From the NCBI GenBank assembly GCA_035315685.1, contig DATFXR010000593.1, positions 1 through 9,617 on the forward strand: a stretch of DNA of 9,617 bases. Reading direction: 5' to 3'. Shown in pieces: positions 1-7,558 of the stretch. The translations under genes were made by a program, and so were the position numbers. Numbering within the stretch: the stretch's first letter is position 1; every line of letters starts with the position of its first letter. Source of the stretch: QHWK01 sp035315685. GTDB lineage: Bacteria; Acidobacteriota; Vicinamibacteria; Vicinamibacterales; CAVVIG01. The notes beneath the pieces are model-generated. The model saw only the letters and a program-made list of their open reading frames with translations, did not search any database and was not told the DNA's origin.

Positions 1-1
1 C

Positions 2-1804
2 GCGCCGCGCCAGCTCTCCGGCCGCGGCGTCTCGTACTGGACCGACGGCAAGGGCGACGAGCGCATCCTCTACGTCACCACCGGCTATCGCCTCATCGCG
101 CTCAACGCGAAGAACGGCTCGATGATCCAGTCGTTCGGCGAGGGCGGCGCCGTCGATCTGAAGAAAGGCGCCGTGTTCGGCAAGGGCCAGCAGATCGATT
201 TCGAGACCGGCGAGATCGGCCTGCACTCGACGCCGGCGGTCGTGAAGGACGTGATCATCATCGGCTCCTCCTTCAAAGAGGGCATGACGGTCAAGACGCA
301 CAACAACACGAAGGGGCTCGTGCGGGCCTTCGACGTGAAGAGCGGCAAGCTGCTCTGGACGTTCAACACGATTCCGCGTCCGGGCGAGTTCGGCAACGAC
401 ACGTGGGAAAACGAGTCGTGGGCAATCAACGGCAACACCGGCGTGTGGACGCAGATCACGGTGGACGAGGAAGCGGGGCTGGTGTATCTGCCGGTCGAGG
501 ATCCGACGTCCGACTTCTACGGCGGCCATCGTCCCGGCAACAACCTGTTCGGCGACTCGCTCGTGTGTGTGGATCTGAAGACGGGACAGCGCAAGTGGCA
601 CTTCCAGATCGCGCATCACCCGATCTGGGACTACGACCTGTCGTCGGCGCCGCTGCTTGCCGACATCAACGTGAACGGCAAGGCGATCAAGGCGGTGGCC
701 CTGCCGACCAAGGAAGCGTTCCTCTACGTGTTCGATCGGATCACCGGCCAGCCGGTGTGGCCGATCGAGGAGAAGCCGGTTCCGCAGTCGGACGTGCCGG
801 GTGAGAAGACGTCGCCGACGCAGCCGTTCCCGACCAAGCCGCCGGCGTACGCCCGTCAGGCGGTCACGCTCGACGAGCTCATCAACTTCACGCCGGAGCT
901 CAACGAGGAAGCCCGGCGCATCGTGTCTCGGTACCGGCTCGGGCCGATGTTCCTGCCCGGCGTCGTCAGCAAGGTCGACGGACCGGTGGCGGCGTTGACG
1001 ATCGGGACGACCGGCGGGGGCACCAACTGGCCCGGCGCGTCGTACGATCCGGAGCTGCACACGGTCTTCGCGCAGGCTGCGAACGCCGGCATCGCGCCGA
1101 TCGGCCTCGTCGAGCCGCCGGCCGGATTCTCCGACATCCGCTACGTTGCCGGCACGGCGGGGCAGCCGTTCGTCGAGCGTGAAGGCCCAGGCTTTGGCAG
1201 CGCGGCAGATTCTCCGCAGCGCGGCGGCGCCCTTGGACGACAGGCAGCGGAGGCGGCGGCGGCCGCTGCGCCAGGCCGCGGCGGCGCGGCAGCGCCGGCA
1301 GCCGGCGGCGGGCGGGGCGCGGCTGGCGGCGGCGGAGGCGGCGGCCTGAACGTGCAGGGCCTGCCGCTGCTCAAACCGCCGTACGGTGTGTTGAACGCCA
1401 TCAACCTCGACCGCGGCGAAATCGTGTGGCAGGTGACGCACGGCGACACACCGGACGCGGTCCGCAACAGCCCGATCCTGAAGGGCATGAACATTCCGAA
1501 GACCGGGCAGCAGGGCAGTGTCGGCCTGTTCGTGACGAAAACCCTCGTCGTACTCGGCGATCCGCAGGTGACGACGACCGACACGCACCCGAGAGGGGCG
1601 ATGCTGCGCGCGTACGACAAGGCGAACGGCAACGAAGTGGGCGCGGTCTGGATGCCGGCGCCGCAAAGCGGCTCGCCGATGACCTACATGGCCGGTGGCA
1701 AGCAGTACGTGGTGGTCGCGGTGAGCGGCGGCAACTACTCGGGAGAGTACCTCGCGTTCTCGTTGCCTGCTTCGGAAGTGCGCCCGTCCACTCAGGCGCA
1801 GTAG
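2..1804 (+). CDS. PQQ-dependent quinoprotein dehydrogenase (glucose dehydrogenase-like), 5' end missing
   Basis: The reading frame is open from base 2 and stops with TAG at 1802-1804, leaving 600 residues; the signal peptide and first propeller blade lie upstream of the window. The product resembles the soluble glucose/alcohol quinoprotein family: an eight-bladed beta-propeller that binds pyrroloquinoline quinone, oxidises sugars or alcohols in the periplasm and passes electrons to quinone or cytochrome c. Visible family signatures are RGVSYW near residue 12, the segment ending RLIALNAKNG (about residues 27-38), SGKLLWTFNT (about 114-123), AHHPIWDYDLSSAPLLADI (about 204-222), TTGGGTNWPGASYDP and a C-terminal GKQYVVVAVSGG. 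Several are tryptophan-docking type blade ends. A Gly/Ala/Arg-rich insert occupies about residues 399-448. The gene converges on the TPR gene, with a 126-bp repeat-filled spacer between them. The family call is secure. The substrate cannot be read from the sequence, so glucose is only the nearest named relative. Confidence 0.9.
   Translation, partial: APRQLSGRGVSYWTDGKGDERILYVTTGYRLIALNAKNGSMIQSFGEGGAVDLKKGAVFGKGQQIDFETGEIGLHSTPAVVKDVIIIGSSFKEGMTVKTHNNTKGLVRAFDVKSGKLLWTFNTIPRPGEFGNDTWENESWAINGNTGVWTQITVDEEAGLVYLPVEDPTSDFYGGHRPGNNLFGDSLVCVDLKTGQRKWHFQIAHHPIWDYDLSSAPLLADINVNGKAIKAVALPTKEAFLYVFDRITGQPVWPIEEKPVPQSDVPGEKTSPTQPFPTKPPAYARQAVTLDELINFTPELNEEARRIVSRYRLGPMFLPGVVSKVDGPVAALTIGTTGGGTNWPGASYDPELHTVFAQAANAGIAPIGLVEPPAGFSDIRYVAGTAGQPFVEREGPGFGSAADSPQRGGALGRQAAEAAAAAAPGRGGAAAPAAGGGRGAAGGGGGGGLNVQGLPLLKPPYGVLNAINLDRGEIVWQVTHGDTPDAVRNSPILKGMNIPKTGQQGSVGLFVTKTLVVLGDPQVTTTDTHPRGAMLRAYDKANGNEVGAVWMPAPQSGSPMTYMAGGKQYVVVAVSGGNYSGEYLAFSLPASEVRPSTQAQ
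1196..1345 (+). repeat. Low-complexity Gly/Ala/Arg coding segment inside the dehydrogenase
   Basis: About 50 codons encode runs of alanine and glycine, including EAAAAAAPGRGG and a seven-glycine run. They sit between the segment GTAGQPFVEREGPGF and the next propeller blade (LPLLKPPYGVLNAINL). The DNA is almost purely GGC/GCG/GCC-type triplets. The frame stays open and the flanking blades align with the family, so this reads as a surface-loop expansion rather than a frameshift. It probably varies in length between strains by slippage, which is inferred. Confidence 0.8.
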
Positions 1805-1811
1805 AGATGGC

Positions 1812-1925
1812 GTCAATGGCTGATGGCTAATGGCTTATGGCTATGGTTGATGGTCGAAGGATCAAGACTGTTTTCACCATCTACCATTGACCATAGCCAT
1901 CAGCCATCAGCCATCAGCCATTGAC
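1812..1925. repeat. Large inverted repeat made of degenerate 7-nt units; candidate bidirectional terminator
   Basis: The left arm (1812-1854) is a chain of TGATGGC-like heptads. The right arm (1876-1925) is their reverse complement (GCCATCA units). A 21-nt loop separates them (1855-1875). The outer 36 bp of each arm pair with only two mismatches; the inner part carries one extra heptad on the right. It starts 8 nt after the dehydrogenase stop and ends 6 nt before the TPR gene's stop, so it fills the convergent spacer. Its position suggests termination for both genes. There is no long T-run next to it, so a classical intrinsic terminator is not proven. Confidence 0.75.
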
Positions 1926-1930
1926 AGCGT

Positions 1931-3724
1931 TCACCGCCGCGGGTGCTTCTTTCTTGCTGGCCGCGGCGCCGCTTTCACAGCCGGCGGCGCAGCCTTCACA
2001 GCCCGCCGCGCAGCTTTCACACCGGCGCGCAGCATCATCACCGCGGCGCCCAGCATCGCGGCCACAGCGCCGACGATCAGCAGCCCCCCGGTGCTCGTGA
2101 AAACACCCGGCCATCGCGGCGGTGGCGGCGGCGTCTGTTGCGGTGAAACGATGCTGCGCGCTTCGCGGAGCAGCGGCAGATCCTCGTCGGCGGCGGCGAA
2201 GTTCGTGAGCAGCTCGCGGTAGTACGCGCGCGCGTGCTCCGGCTGACCGCTCGCGGCAGCCGCGCGCGCGCGGCCGGCCAGCGACAGCGATCGCTTCGGG
2301 TTGCGGCGCAGCGCGGCGTCGAAGAACGGATCGGCCTCGCCGGCGCGTCCGGCATCGATCAGCATTTCTCCGAGCAGCTCCGGCGCAGGCTTGATGGGCT
2401 CTGGCAATCCCAGCGGTGCGGGAAGCCGCGCCTCGTCCTCGGCCGCGGCGCGCATGATCGCGAGCGCCTGGTCTCGGTGTCCGGCCGCGAACGCGATCGC
2501 CGCGGCGACCTCGCGCTCCATGATCGCGATCGCCGGGCGCAGGTCGCCTTCGCGCTGGTCACGCGCGCGGTCAGCCAGCGCCGCGCGCGCCTTCTCGGCG
2601 ACGTCTCCGTTGCCGGTCTTCGCGGCGCTCAGGCCGAGCGCAAACAGCTCGTTGGCGTTGCCGAACGTGCTCTGGCGAGCCATCAACGGCCAGCTCCCGG
2701 TCTCGACGACGTAGCGGGCGCGCATCGATGAGAGGTCGCTGAGCAGACTCAACTGACCGCGATCGGTGGTCGCGCTGCGGTTCACGTGCGGCTCGATCTC
2801 GTCGAGCGTGGCGCGCGCGTCGCGATAGCGTCCGAGCTGCTCGAGCTCGTACGCTCGCCACGACAGCGCGTGGTAGCTGCGCATGGCCGGCGGCAGCCCT
2901 TTACGCGTCACCCACGCGTCGGACGCCGCAAAGGCGGCCCGGTCCGAGGCCTCTGCGTCCTTCCAGCCGCCGACCTGCAGGAAGATGTGCGCCGGCATGT
3001 GGAGGGCGTGGCTCGAGTCCGGCGCGAGCCGGGCGAGCGCACGCGCCGCGGGCAACGCCGCCTCGGCATGTTCGGGATCGTCGTTGTTGTGCAGCAGGTA
3101 GTGCAGCGCGCCGGGATGTGCCGGGTGAGCGCGCAGCACCGACTGCAGGATCTCGTTCACGCGCTGCTGCGTCTCGCTGCCGGCCAGCGCGCGGTTGTGG
3201 CCTTCGTGCGGGTCCGACCCGATCAGCCCGCGCGCCATCGTCCCGAGCAGCGCGAGCGCGTAGAACGAGGCGACGTCCGGATCGTCCGGCTCCGACGCGT
3301 AGAGCGCCGCCATCGCCGCAGCGTACTGCTGGCGGCGCTGCGCGTCGTCGCCGGCTCCGAAGAGCACGCCGGCCGCCTCGAGGAACATACGTTCTTTATG
3401 CGACTGGGTGAGTGCAGCTCGCGCTGCGGCAGTCGGCCCGCAGCGTGCGAGCGCCGCCCGGCCCTGCGGCAAGTCTTCGTTGCGCCAGAGGGTCTGGTGA
3501 TATGTCAGTGCCTCGCCCCAGCACGCCATGACGAGGCGTGCGTCGAGGCGATGCGCCTCCCGGAACGCCTCGTTCGCCTCCTCGTACTCGAAGAAGTGGA
3601 GCGCCACGATCCCGCGTGCGATTGACGATCGCGCGTCGGCCTGGGCGCTGGCGGGGGACACCACCACCGCCGCCAGCGCGGTGACCGCTGCCGCGCACCC
3701 GATCCGGATTGCCGGTGCCAACAT
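1931..3724 (-). CDS. Exported TPR-repeat protein with C-terminal membrane anchor and basic tail
   Basis: The product has 597 residues. The start is placed at the ATG on 3724-3722 because it is followed directly by a signal peptide (MLAPAIRIGCAAAVTALAAV, then ASAQA at about 25-29). The frame stays open 45 codons further upstream, but that stretch looks like non-coding spacer. No clear Shine-Dalgarno is visible. The body is alpha-helical with TPR-like helix pairs: EYEEANEAFREAHRLD near 46-61, a repeat near 295-310 and another near 485-505. It has a conserved-looking His-rich segment at about 203-248 (HPGALHYLLHNNDDPEHA, then APDSSHALHMPAHIF). After a PPPPP stretch (532-536) comes a predicted membrane helix at about 546-565, then a 32-residue Lys/Arg/Ala/Pro tail. 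The predicted topology is a periplasmic TPR domain with a cytoplasmic basic tail. Related TPR proteins are common in Acidobacteriota, but their role is unknown to me. It probably scaffolds protein-protein contacts; no enzyme motif is recognised. Confidence 0.85.
   Translation of the reverse strand: MLAPAIRIGCAAAVTALAAVVVSPASAQADARSSIARGIVALHFFEYEEANEAFREAHRLDARLVMACWGEALTYHQTLWRNEDLPQGRAALARCGPTAAARAALTQSHKERMFLEAAGVLFGAGDDAQRRQQYAAAMAALYASEPDDPDVASFYALALLGTMARGLIGSDPHEGHNRALAGSETQQRVNEILQSVLRAHPAHPGALHYLLHNNDDPEHAEAALPAARALARLAPDSSHALHMPAHIFLQVGGWKDAEASDRAAFAASDAWVTRKGLPPAMRSYHALSWRAYELEQLGRYRDARATLDEIEPHVNRSATTDRGQLSLLSDLSSMRARYVVETGSWPLMARQSTFGNANELFALGLSAAKTGNGDVAEKARAALADRARDQREGDLRPAIAIMEREVAAAIAFAAGHRDQALAIMRAAAEDEARLPAPLGLPEPIKPAPELLGEMLIDAGRAGEADPFFDAALRRNPKRSLSLAGRARAAAASGQPEHARAYYRELLTNFAAADEDLPLLREARSIVSPQQTPPPPPRWPGVFTSTGGLLIVGAVAAMLGAAVMMLRAGVKAARRAVKAAPPAVKAAPRPARKKHPRR
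1958..2020 (-). repeat. Three 7-residue VKAA-type repeats in the TPR protein tail
   Basis: Residues 569-589 read VKAARRA, VKAAPPA, VKAAPRP: three in-frame units of 21 nt, visible in the DNA as recurring TTCACAGC-like blocks on the plus strand. The remaining C-terminus (ARKKHPRR) is also basic. Ala/Lys/Pro repeats of this kind occur in histone H1-like and nucleic-acid-binding tails. Here they follow a membrane helix directly, so they may only be a positive-inside anchor. Confidence 0.7.
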
Positions 3725-3755
3725 TTTTTTGTTGAAGGGTACCGCATTTACACGG

Positions 3756-3783
3756 TTGTGATGCGACCGAAGAGACCTAGAAT
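3756..3783 (+). promoter_or_regulatory. Candidate promoter of the first Oar-like receptor gene
   Basis: TTGTGA (3756-3761) and TAGAAT (3778-3783) are separated by 16 nt and resemble sigma70-type -35 and -10 boxes. The same TAGAAT hexamer lies upstream of the second receptor gene. Transcription from here would give a leader of roughly 125 nt before the ATG at 3917. The spacer is shared with the divergent TPR gene, for which only weak promoter-like sequence (GTAAAT on the minus strand, near 3746-3751) is seen. Confidence 0.45.
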
Positions 3784-3793
3784 GGCGCCATTC
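3780..3793. promoter_or_regulatory. 14-bp perfect palindrome at the candidate promoter
   Basis: GAATGGCGCCATTC is its own reverse complement. It overlaps the last bases of the TAGAAT box and the expected transcription start, a typical place for a repressor operator. It lies between two divergent genes, so one bound dimer could influence both. No second copy was noticed in the window. Confidence 0.35.
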
Positions 3794-3807
3794 ATCTGGA
3801 GCGCTTG

Positions 3808-3845
3808 GCGCGGACTTGTCGCTCGGGCGTCCGCGCGCGCCGGAC
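3808..3845 (+). other. Leader segment with two mutually exclusive hairpins
   Basis: GCGCGGAC (3808-3815) pairs exactly with GTCCGCGC (3829-3836). The same GTCCG (3829-3833) can instead pair with CGGAC (3841-3845). Both stems lie in the putative 5' leader of the receptor mRNA. No T-run follows and the stems do not cover the ribosome-binding site, so any regulatory role is speculative. The segment is GC-rich and such pairings can arise by chance. Confidence 0.25.
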
Positions 3846-3905
3846 ACACGCGTAGTCATTCTGGTTGCTGTCGGCAGTTACGTTCCACTCGTGGGCCGTC
3901 TTCAC

Positions 3906-3911
3906 GGAGGG
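3906..3911 (+). promoter_or_regulatory. Shine-Dalgarno site that fixes the receptor start
   Basis: GGAGGG sits 5 nt before the ATG at 3917. An ATG at 3912 is out of frame and too close. The in-frame start at 3758 lacks a comparable site and would put 53 non-signal residues before the signal peptide. The second receptor gene has an almost identical arrangement (CGGAGGGG, then ATC, then ATG). Confidence 0.8.
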
Positions 3912-3916
3912 ATGTC

Positions 3917-6900
3917 ATGCAGAGACACGTTCCCAGGGGGATTATCTGTGCGGTTCTGCTGGTTCTCAGTGCGGTGGTTGCCGGTGCGCAGCAATTCACC
4001 GGTGGAGTACGAGGTGAAGTCCGCGACGCCAACGGGGTGATCCCCGGCGTGACGGTCTCGCTGGTCAACGAAGCGACGAACATCTCGCGGGAAGTCGTCA
4101 CCAACGACGTCGGACAGTACAACTTTCCGGCGGTGCCGCCTGGCACCTACACACTGAAGACGACACTCACCGGCTACAAGAGCTACGAATCCAAAGGCCT
4201 GGTCGTCGGCACGCAGCAGTTCATCACGCTGGACGTGATGCTGCAGGTCGGTGCGCTCGAGGAATCGATCACGGTGACCGGGCAATCGCCGCTCATCGAC
4301 ACGTCGACAGCGTCGACCGGAGGCGTCCTCGACCGGGAGGCGCTCGAATCGCTGCCTGCGCCGGGCCGCAACGCGTTCCTGATCGGCGTGACGGTGCCGA
4401 CGGTGATGCCCGTCGGCGATCCGCAGTTCAATCGTCAGCAGGACCAGAGCAATGCATCGCTGATCTCGCTCGGCGGCGGCGGCGTTCGCGCCAACAACTA
4501 TCTGGTGGACGGGGTGCCGATTACCGAGTTGCGCGGTCGATCGATCGTCAATCCGACGATCGAGGCCATTGAAGAAGTGAAAGTCCAGGTCCACACCTAC
4601 GACGCCGAGATGGGCCGCACCGGCGGCGGTGTGTTCAACGTCGCCGCCAAATCGGGCAGCAACGACTATCACGGTTCGGGCTTCTATCAGACCCGGCCGG
4701 TCTGGGGCCAGAATTTGAATTACTTCGACGCCGTCGCTGGCAAGACGAAGGAAGAAACTGGTCTCTCGGACGCGTACTACCGGCTTTACGGCGGTGGCGT
4801 GGGCGGCCCGGTCGTCAAGAACCGTACGTTTTTCTGGTTCGCGACGGAGGGGTACCGATCGGGCACGACCCGCGGCGTCCAGGAGATCTGGCCGACCGCA
4901 GGCCAGCGGAACGGCGACTTCTCGCGGACGACGGTCAACGGCGCGCCGGTGGCGCTCTACAACCCGTGGTGCCGCGGCGGCGTTGCGGGCCCGCGCTGCC
5001 CGGCGACCGGAACCGGATCGATTGCGACGGGCGGGTTATTCACCGGCGCGGTCATTCCGCTCACCCATCCCGCGGTGAGCCAGGTCGGCCTCAACATCCT
5101 CAAGTTGTGGCCCGATAGCACGATCAACGGACCGATGGCCCAGAACGCGGATGGCAATCCGAACGCGAGCGCGACCGGGTTCCTGGTCGACAAGGCGCAG
5201 ATGTACACGTTCAAGATGGAACACAAGTTCACGGACAAGTGGTCGCTGAGCGGGCTCTACATCTACAACAAGACCGACGAGCCGGGCACGACGATCATGC
5301 CATCCGACAAGTTGTTCATGGCCGACCAGGATCAGTGGTTCGGCCCGCTGCGGCGGCGCCCCCACGCCCTGGTCTTCAACAACACGAACATCCTGAACGA
5401 CACGACGGTGCTCACGCTGCGATACGGCTGGACGACGTGGCAGGACTCGTGCGACAGCCAGCCGTTCTCGCCCGGGATTCAATCGCTCGGGTTCAGTCCG
5501 ACGTTCGTCAATGCGCTCCCGCCGGGCGGCGCCAACACCTTTCCTTCACTCGGTTTTGACGGCGGCACCGAATTCGTCGGCGGCTGGGGTCCGGGGCCGG
5601 TTCGATGGAAGGGTCCGTACGCGATCAACGGCGCGTTGACGAAACTGATGGGAAACCACAGCATCAAGGTCGGCGCTGACTTCCGACGCCTCGGCGTCGA
5701 GCTCGCGACTGTGTGCTGTTTCGACAACGCGCTCGGTGGGAACTTCAACTTCAACAATCTGTTTACGAGCAAGAGCGGAGTGGCCAACAGCGGCAACGAG
5801 ATCGCGAGCTTGCTGCTCGGGCTTCCGTATCAGGCCTACGCGCCGGTGAATTCGGGCGAAGGCGAATGGTATGTGAGGTACTGGGGCGGCTACATCCAGG
5901 ATGACTGGCGCGTCAACTCGAAGTTCACGCTGAACTACGGTCTGCGCCTCGAACACGAGGACGGATTACGGGAAGTCAACAACCAGCAGACTGTCGCGTT
6001 CGATCGAACCGTGACGAATCCGATCGACGCCCTTGTTCCGAAGACCGGAACGCTCCTGGCCGGCAAGACGCTGACGGGCGGTCTGATTTTCGCCGGCGTC
6101 AACGGCGCCCCGACCGAGCAGGGCGATCCGATGAAAGTCAAGCCCGCGCCGCGAGTGGGTGCCACCTACGCGGTCGACACGAATACGGTCGTCCGCGCAG
6201 GATACGGTCTGTTCTGGGCGCCCTGGAACTACAACACCAGCCAGCATGGTCAGATCGGCTTTACGCGGTCGACGAGCATGAACCAGTCGTCGCCGGAGAC
6301 CGAAGTGCCGATCAGCACTCTCGACAATCCGTTCCCGTCGGGGCTGCTGCCCGCACAAGGCAGCTCGCAGGGACTGCTCACCGGCGTGGGTGGAACCATC
6401 AACTTCATCGACCAGACCAAAGGATCGCCCCGCGTCCATCAGTACTCCGCTGACATTCAGCGCCAGCTGCCCGGGCAAATGGCCGTCACGTTCGGATACG
6501 TCGGCGCCACCGGGCGCGACGTTGGCTTCTGCGGAACGGTCAACTGCGCGATCAACATCAACCAGATCGATCCGAATGTTGCGCGGCAGCTGTTCCCGCT
6601 CGGCAGCGGCTGGGATGCGGCGAAGCTGCGCGAATCGATTCCGAATCCCTTCTTCGGCATCGCGCAGGCCGGTGAGCTCGCAAGCAGCCCGACCATTCAA
6701 CGCGGGCAGCTGCTGCGGCCGTTCCCCGAATTCGGCGACATCAACATGCGCGAGTCGACGGCCGGCTCGAAGCGGCAATACAACGCGGTTGACGTCATTC
6801 TCGACAAACGCCTGGGCGGCAAGGGCAATTGGGGCGGCCGCTTCAGCTACACGTACAGCGTCACCAAGGACAATCAGTACGGTCAGGGCAACGAGCAGCA

Positions 6901-7546
6901 CTACGCCTGGGGCACTGTCCTTCCGCAGAACAACTATGATCTCGAGTCCGAGTACAGCTACAGCGCCTTCGACTCGCCGCACCGGATCATCCTCGCGCCA
7001 ATCGTCAAGCTGCCAAACCCGCAGAATCAGAACAGCGTGGCGTACGCGCTCGGCGGCGGCTGGAGCGCGTCAGCGGTCGTCGAGTTGGTCAGCGGCGCGC
7101 CGCTCAATGCCGTGCTCAGCGCCGGCGGATCGGAACCGGATCTGGGATTGTTCGGCGGCAGGCAGCGGCCAAACCTCGTCGGCGATCCCAACACGTCGGG
7201 CAGCGATGAAGATCGTGTGTCGACCACCGTCAATCCCGGCGCGAAATGGTTCAACCCGAACGCGTTTGCGAGTCCTGGCGTCGGGCAGTACGGCAACGCA
7301 CCGCGAACAATCGGAGACGCGCGCTTCCAGTTCCGGAAGAACGTCGACCTCGTGTTCTCGAAGGAGGCGCGATTCGCCAGGAACCAGATGGGAGAGATTC
7401 GCTTCGAGATTCTGAATCTGACGAACACGCCCAAGTTCGGGAATTTCGCGAACAACGGGGCGGTGGACACGTCGTCGTTTGGCCGTGTCGACACACAGGC
7501 CGGATTCATGCGGATCTGGCAGCTGAGCTTCAGGTACCGGTTCTAG
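3917..7546 (+). CDS. Oar-like TonB-dependent outer-membrane receptor with carboxypeptidase-regulatory-like domain
   Basis: The product has 1209 residues, within the usual 1000-1250 range for this class. Residues 1-24 form a signal peptide (MQRHVPRGIICAVLLVLSAV, then VAGA before QQ). A beta-sandwich carboxypeptidase-regulatory-like domain follows at about 28-110 (GGVRGEVRDANGVIPGVTVS, then NDVGQYNFPAVPPGTYTLK). A TonB-box-like ESITVTG (116-122) leads into the plug domain at about 130-250, with DREALESLPAPGRN, NNYLVDGVPI and VQVHTYDAEMGRTGGGVFN. The rest is a long outer-membrane barrel ending in alternating residues with a terminal Phe (QLSFRYRF), the expected barrel-insertion signal. It should take up large or scarce substrates across the outer membrane using TonB energy; the ligand is unknown. 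Close cysteine pairs (352/361, 600/601, 872/877) lie in segments that could be extracellular loops. It is followed by a repeat-filled spacer and then the cytochrome gene, so co-transcription is doubtful. Confidence 0.93.
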   Translation: MQRHVPRGIICAVLLVLSAVVAGAQQFTGGVRGEVRDANGVIPGVTVSLVNEATNISREVVTNDVGQYNFPAVPPGTYTLKTTLTGYKSYESKGLVVGTQQFITLDVMLQVGALEESITVTGQSPLIDTSTASTGGVLDREALESLPAPGRNAFLIGVTVPTVMPVGDPQFNRQQDQSNASLISLGGGGVRANNYLVDGVPITELRGRSIVNPTIEAIEEVKVQVHTYDAEMGRTGGGVFNVAAKSGSNDYHGSGFYQTRPVWGQNLNYFDAVAGKTKEETGLSDAYYRLYGGGVGGPVVKNRTFFWFATEGYRSGTTRGVQEIWPTAGQRNGDFSRTTVNGAPVALYNPWCRGGVAGPRCPATGTGSIATGGLFTGAVIPLTHPAVSQVGLNILKLWPDSTINGPMAQNADGNPNASATGFLVDKAQMYTFKMEHKFTDKWSLSGLYIYNKTDEPGTTIMPSDKLFMADQDQWFGPLRRRPHALVFNNTNILNDTTVLTLRYGWTTWQDSCDSQPFSPGIQSLGFSPTFVNALPPGGANTFPSLGFDGGTEFVGGWGPGPVRWKGPYAINGALTKLMGNHSIKVGADFRRLGVELATVCCFDNALGGNFNFNNLFTSKSGVANSGNEIASLLLGLPYQAYAPVNSGEGEWYVRYWGGYIQDDWRVNSKFTLNYGLRLEHEDGLREVNNQQTVAFDRTVTNPIDALVPKTGTLLAGKTLTGGLIFAGVNGAPTEQGDPMKVKPAPRVGATYAVDTNTVVRAGYGLFWAPWNYNTSQHGQIGFTRSTSMNQSSPETEVPISTLDNPFPSGLLPAQGSSQGLLTGVGGTINFIDQTKGSPRVHQYSADIQRQLPGQMAVTFGYVGATGRDVGFCGTVNCAININQIDPNVARQLFPLGSGWDAAKLRESIPNPFFGIAQAGELASSPTIQRGQLLRPFPEFGDINMRESTAGSKRQYNAVDVILDKRLGGKGNWGGRFSYTYSVTKDNQYGQGNEQHYAWGTVLPQNNYDLESEYSYSAFDSPHRIILAPIVKLPNPQNQNSVAYALGGGWSASAVVELVSGAPLNAVLSAGGSEPDLGLFGGRQRPNLVGDPNTSGSDEDRVSTTVNPGAKWFNPNAFASPGVGQYGNAPRTIGDARFQFRKNVDLVFSKEARFARNQMGEIRFEILNLTNTPKFGNFANNGAVDTSSFGRVDTQAGFMRIWQLSFRYRF

Positions 7547-7558
7547 CGCTGCCGCTGA

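Noticed and set aside
2786..3625. Open plus-strand frame of 279 codons opposite the TPR gene
   Set aside because: The translation is Arg/Val-rich without domains, lies wholly antisense to a gene with clear TPR and signal-peptide features, and has the look of a high-GC shadow frame.
3725..3859. Upstream in-frame start for the TPR protein
   Set aside because: It would put 45 hydrophilic, basic residues before the signal peptide and run through the divergent spacer containing the palindrome.
3758..3916. Upstream in-frame start for the first receptor
   Set aside because: It would add 53 residues ahead of a clear signal peptide, across the promoter-like region; the ATG at 3917 has a good Shine-Dalgarno site and matches the paralogue.
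3902..4672. Open minus-strand frame of 256 codons opposite the receptor N-terminus
   Set aside because: It covers the conserved signal peptide, regulatory-like and plug domains on the other strand. A similar antisense frame over the paralogue (8781-9494) shows that it mirrors conserved coding sequence.
5966..6982. Open minus-strand frame of 338 codons within the first receptor gene
   Set aside because: It is antisense to well-supported barrel sequence and shows no recognisable domain; expected from codon bias in GC-rich DNA.
6390..7415. Open plus-strand frame of 341 codons in another phase of the first receptor gene
   Set aside because: The product is Ser/Arg/Ala-rich without motifs, and the receptor frame continues through it to a proper C-terminal Phe.
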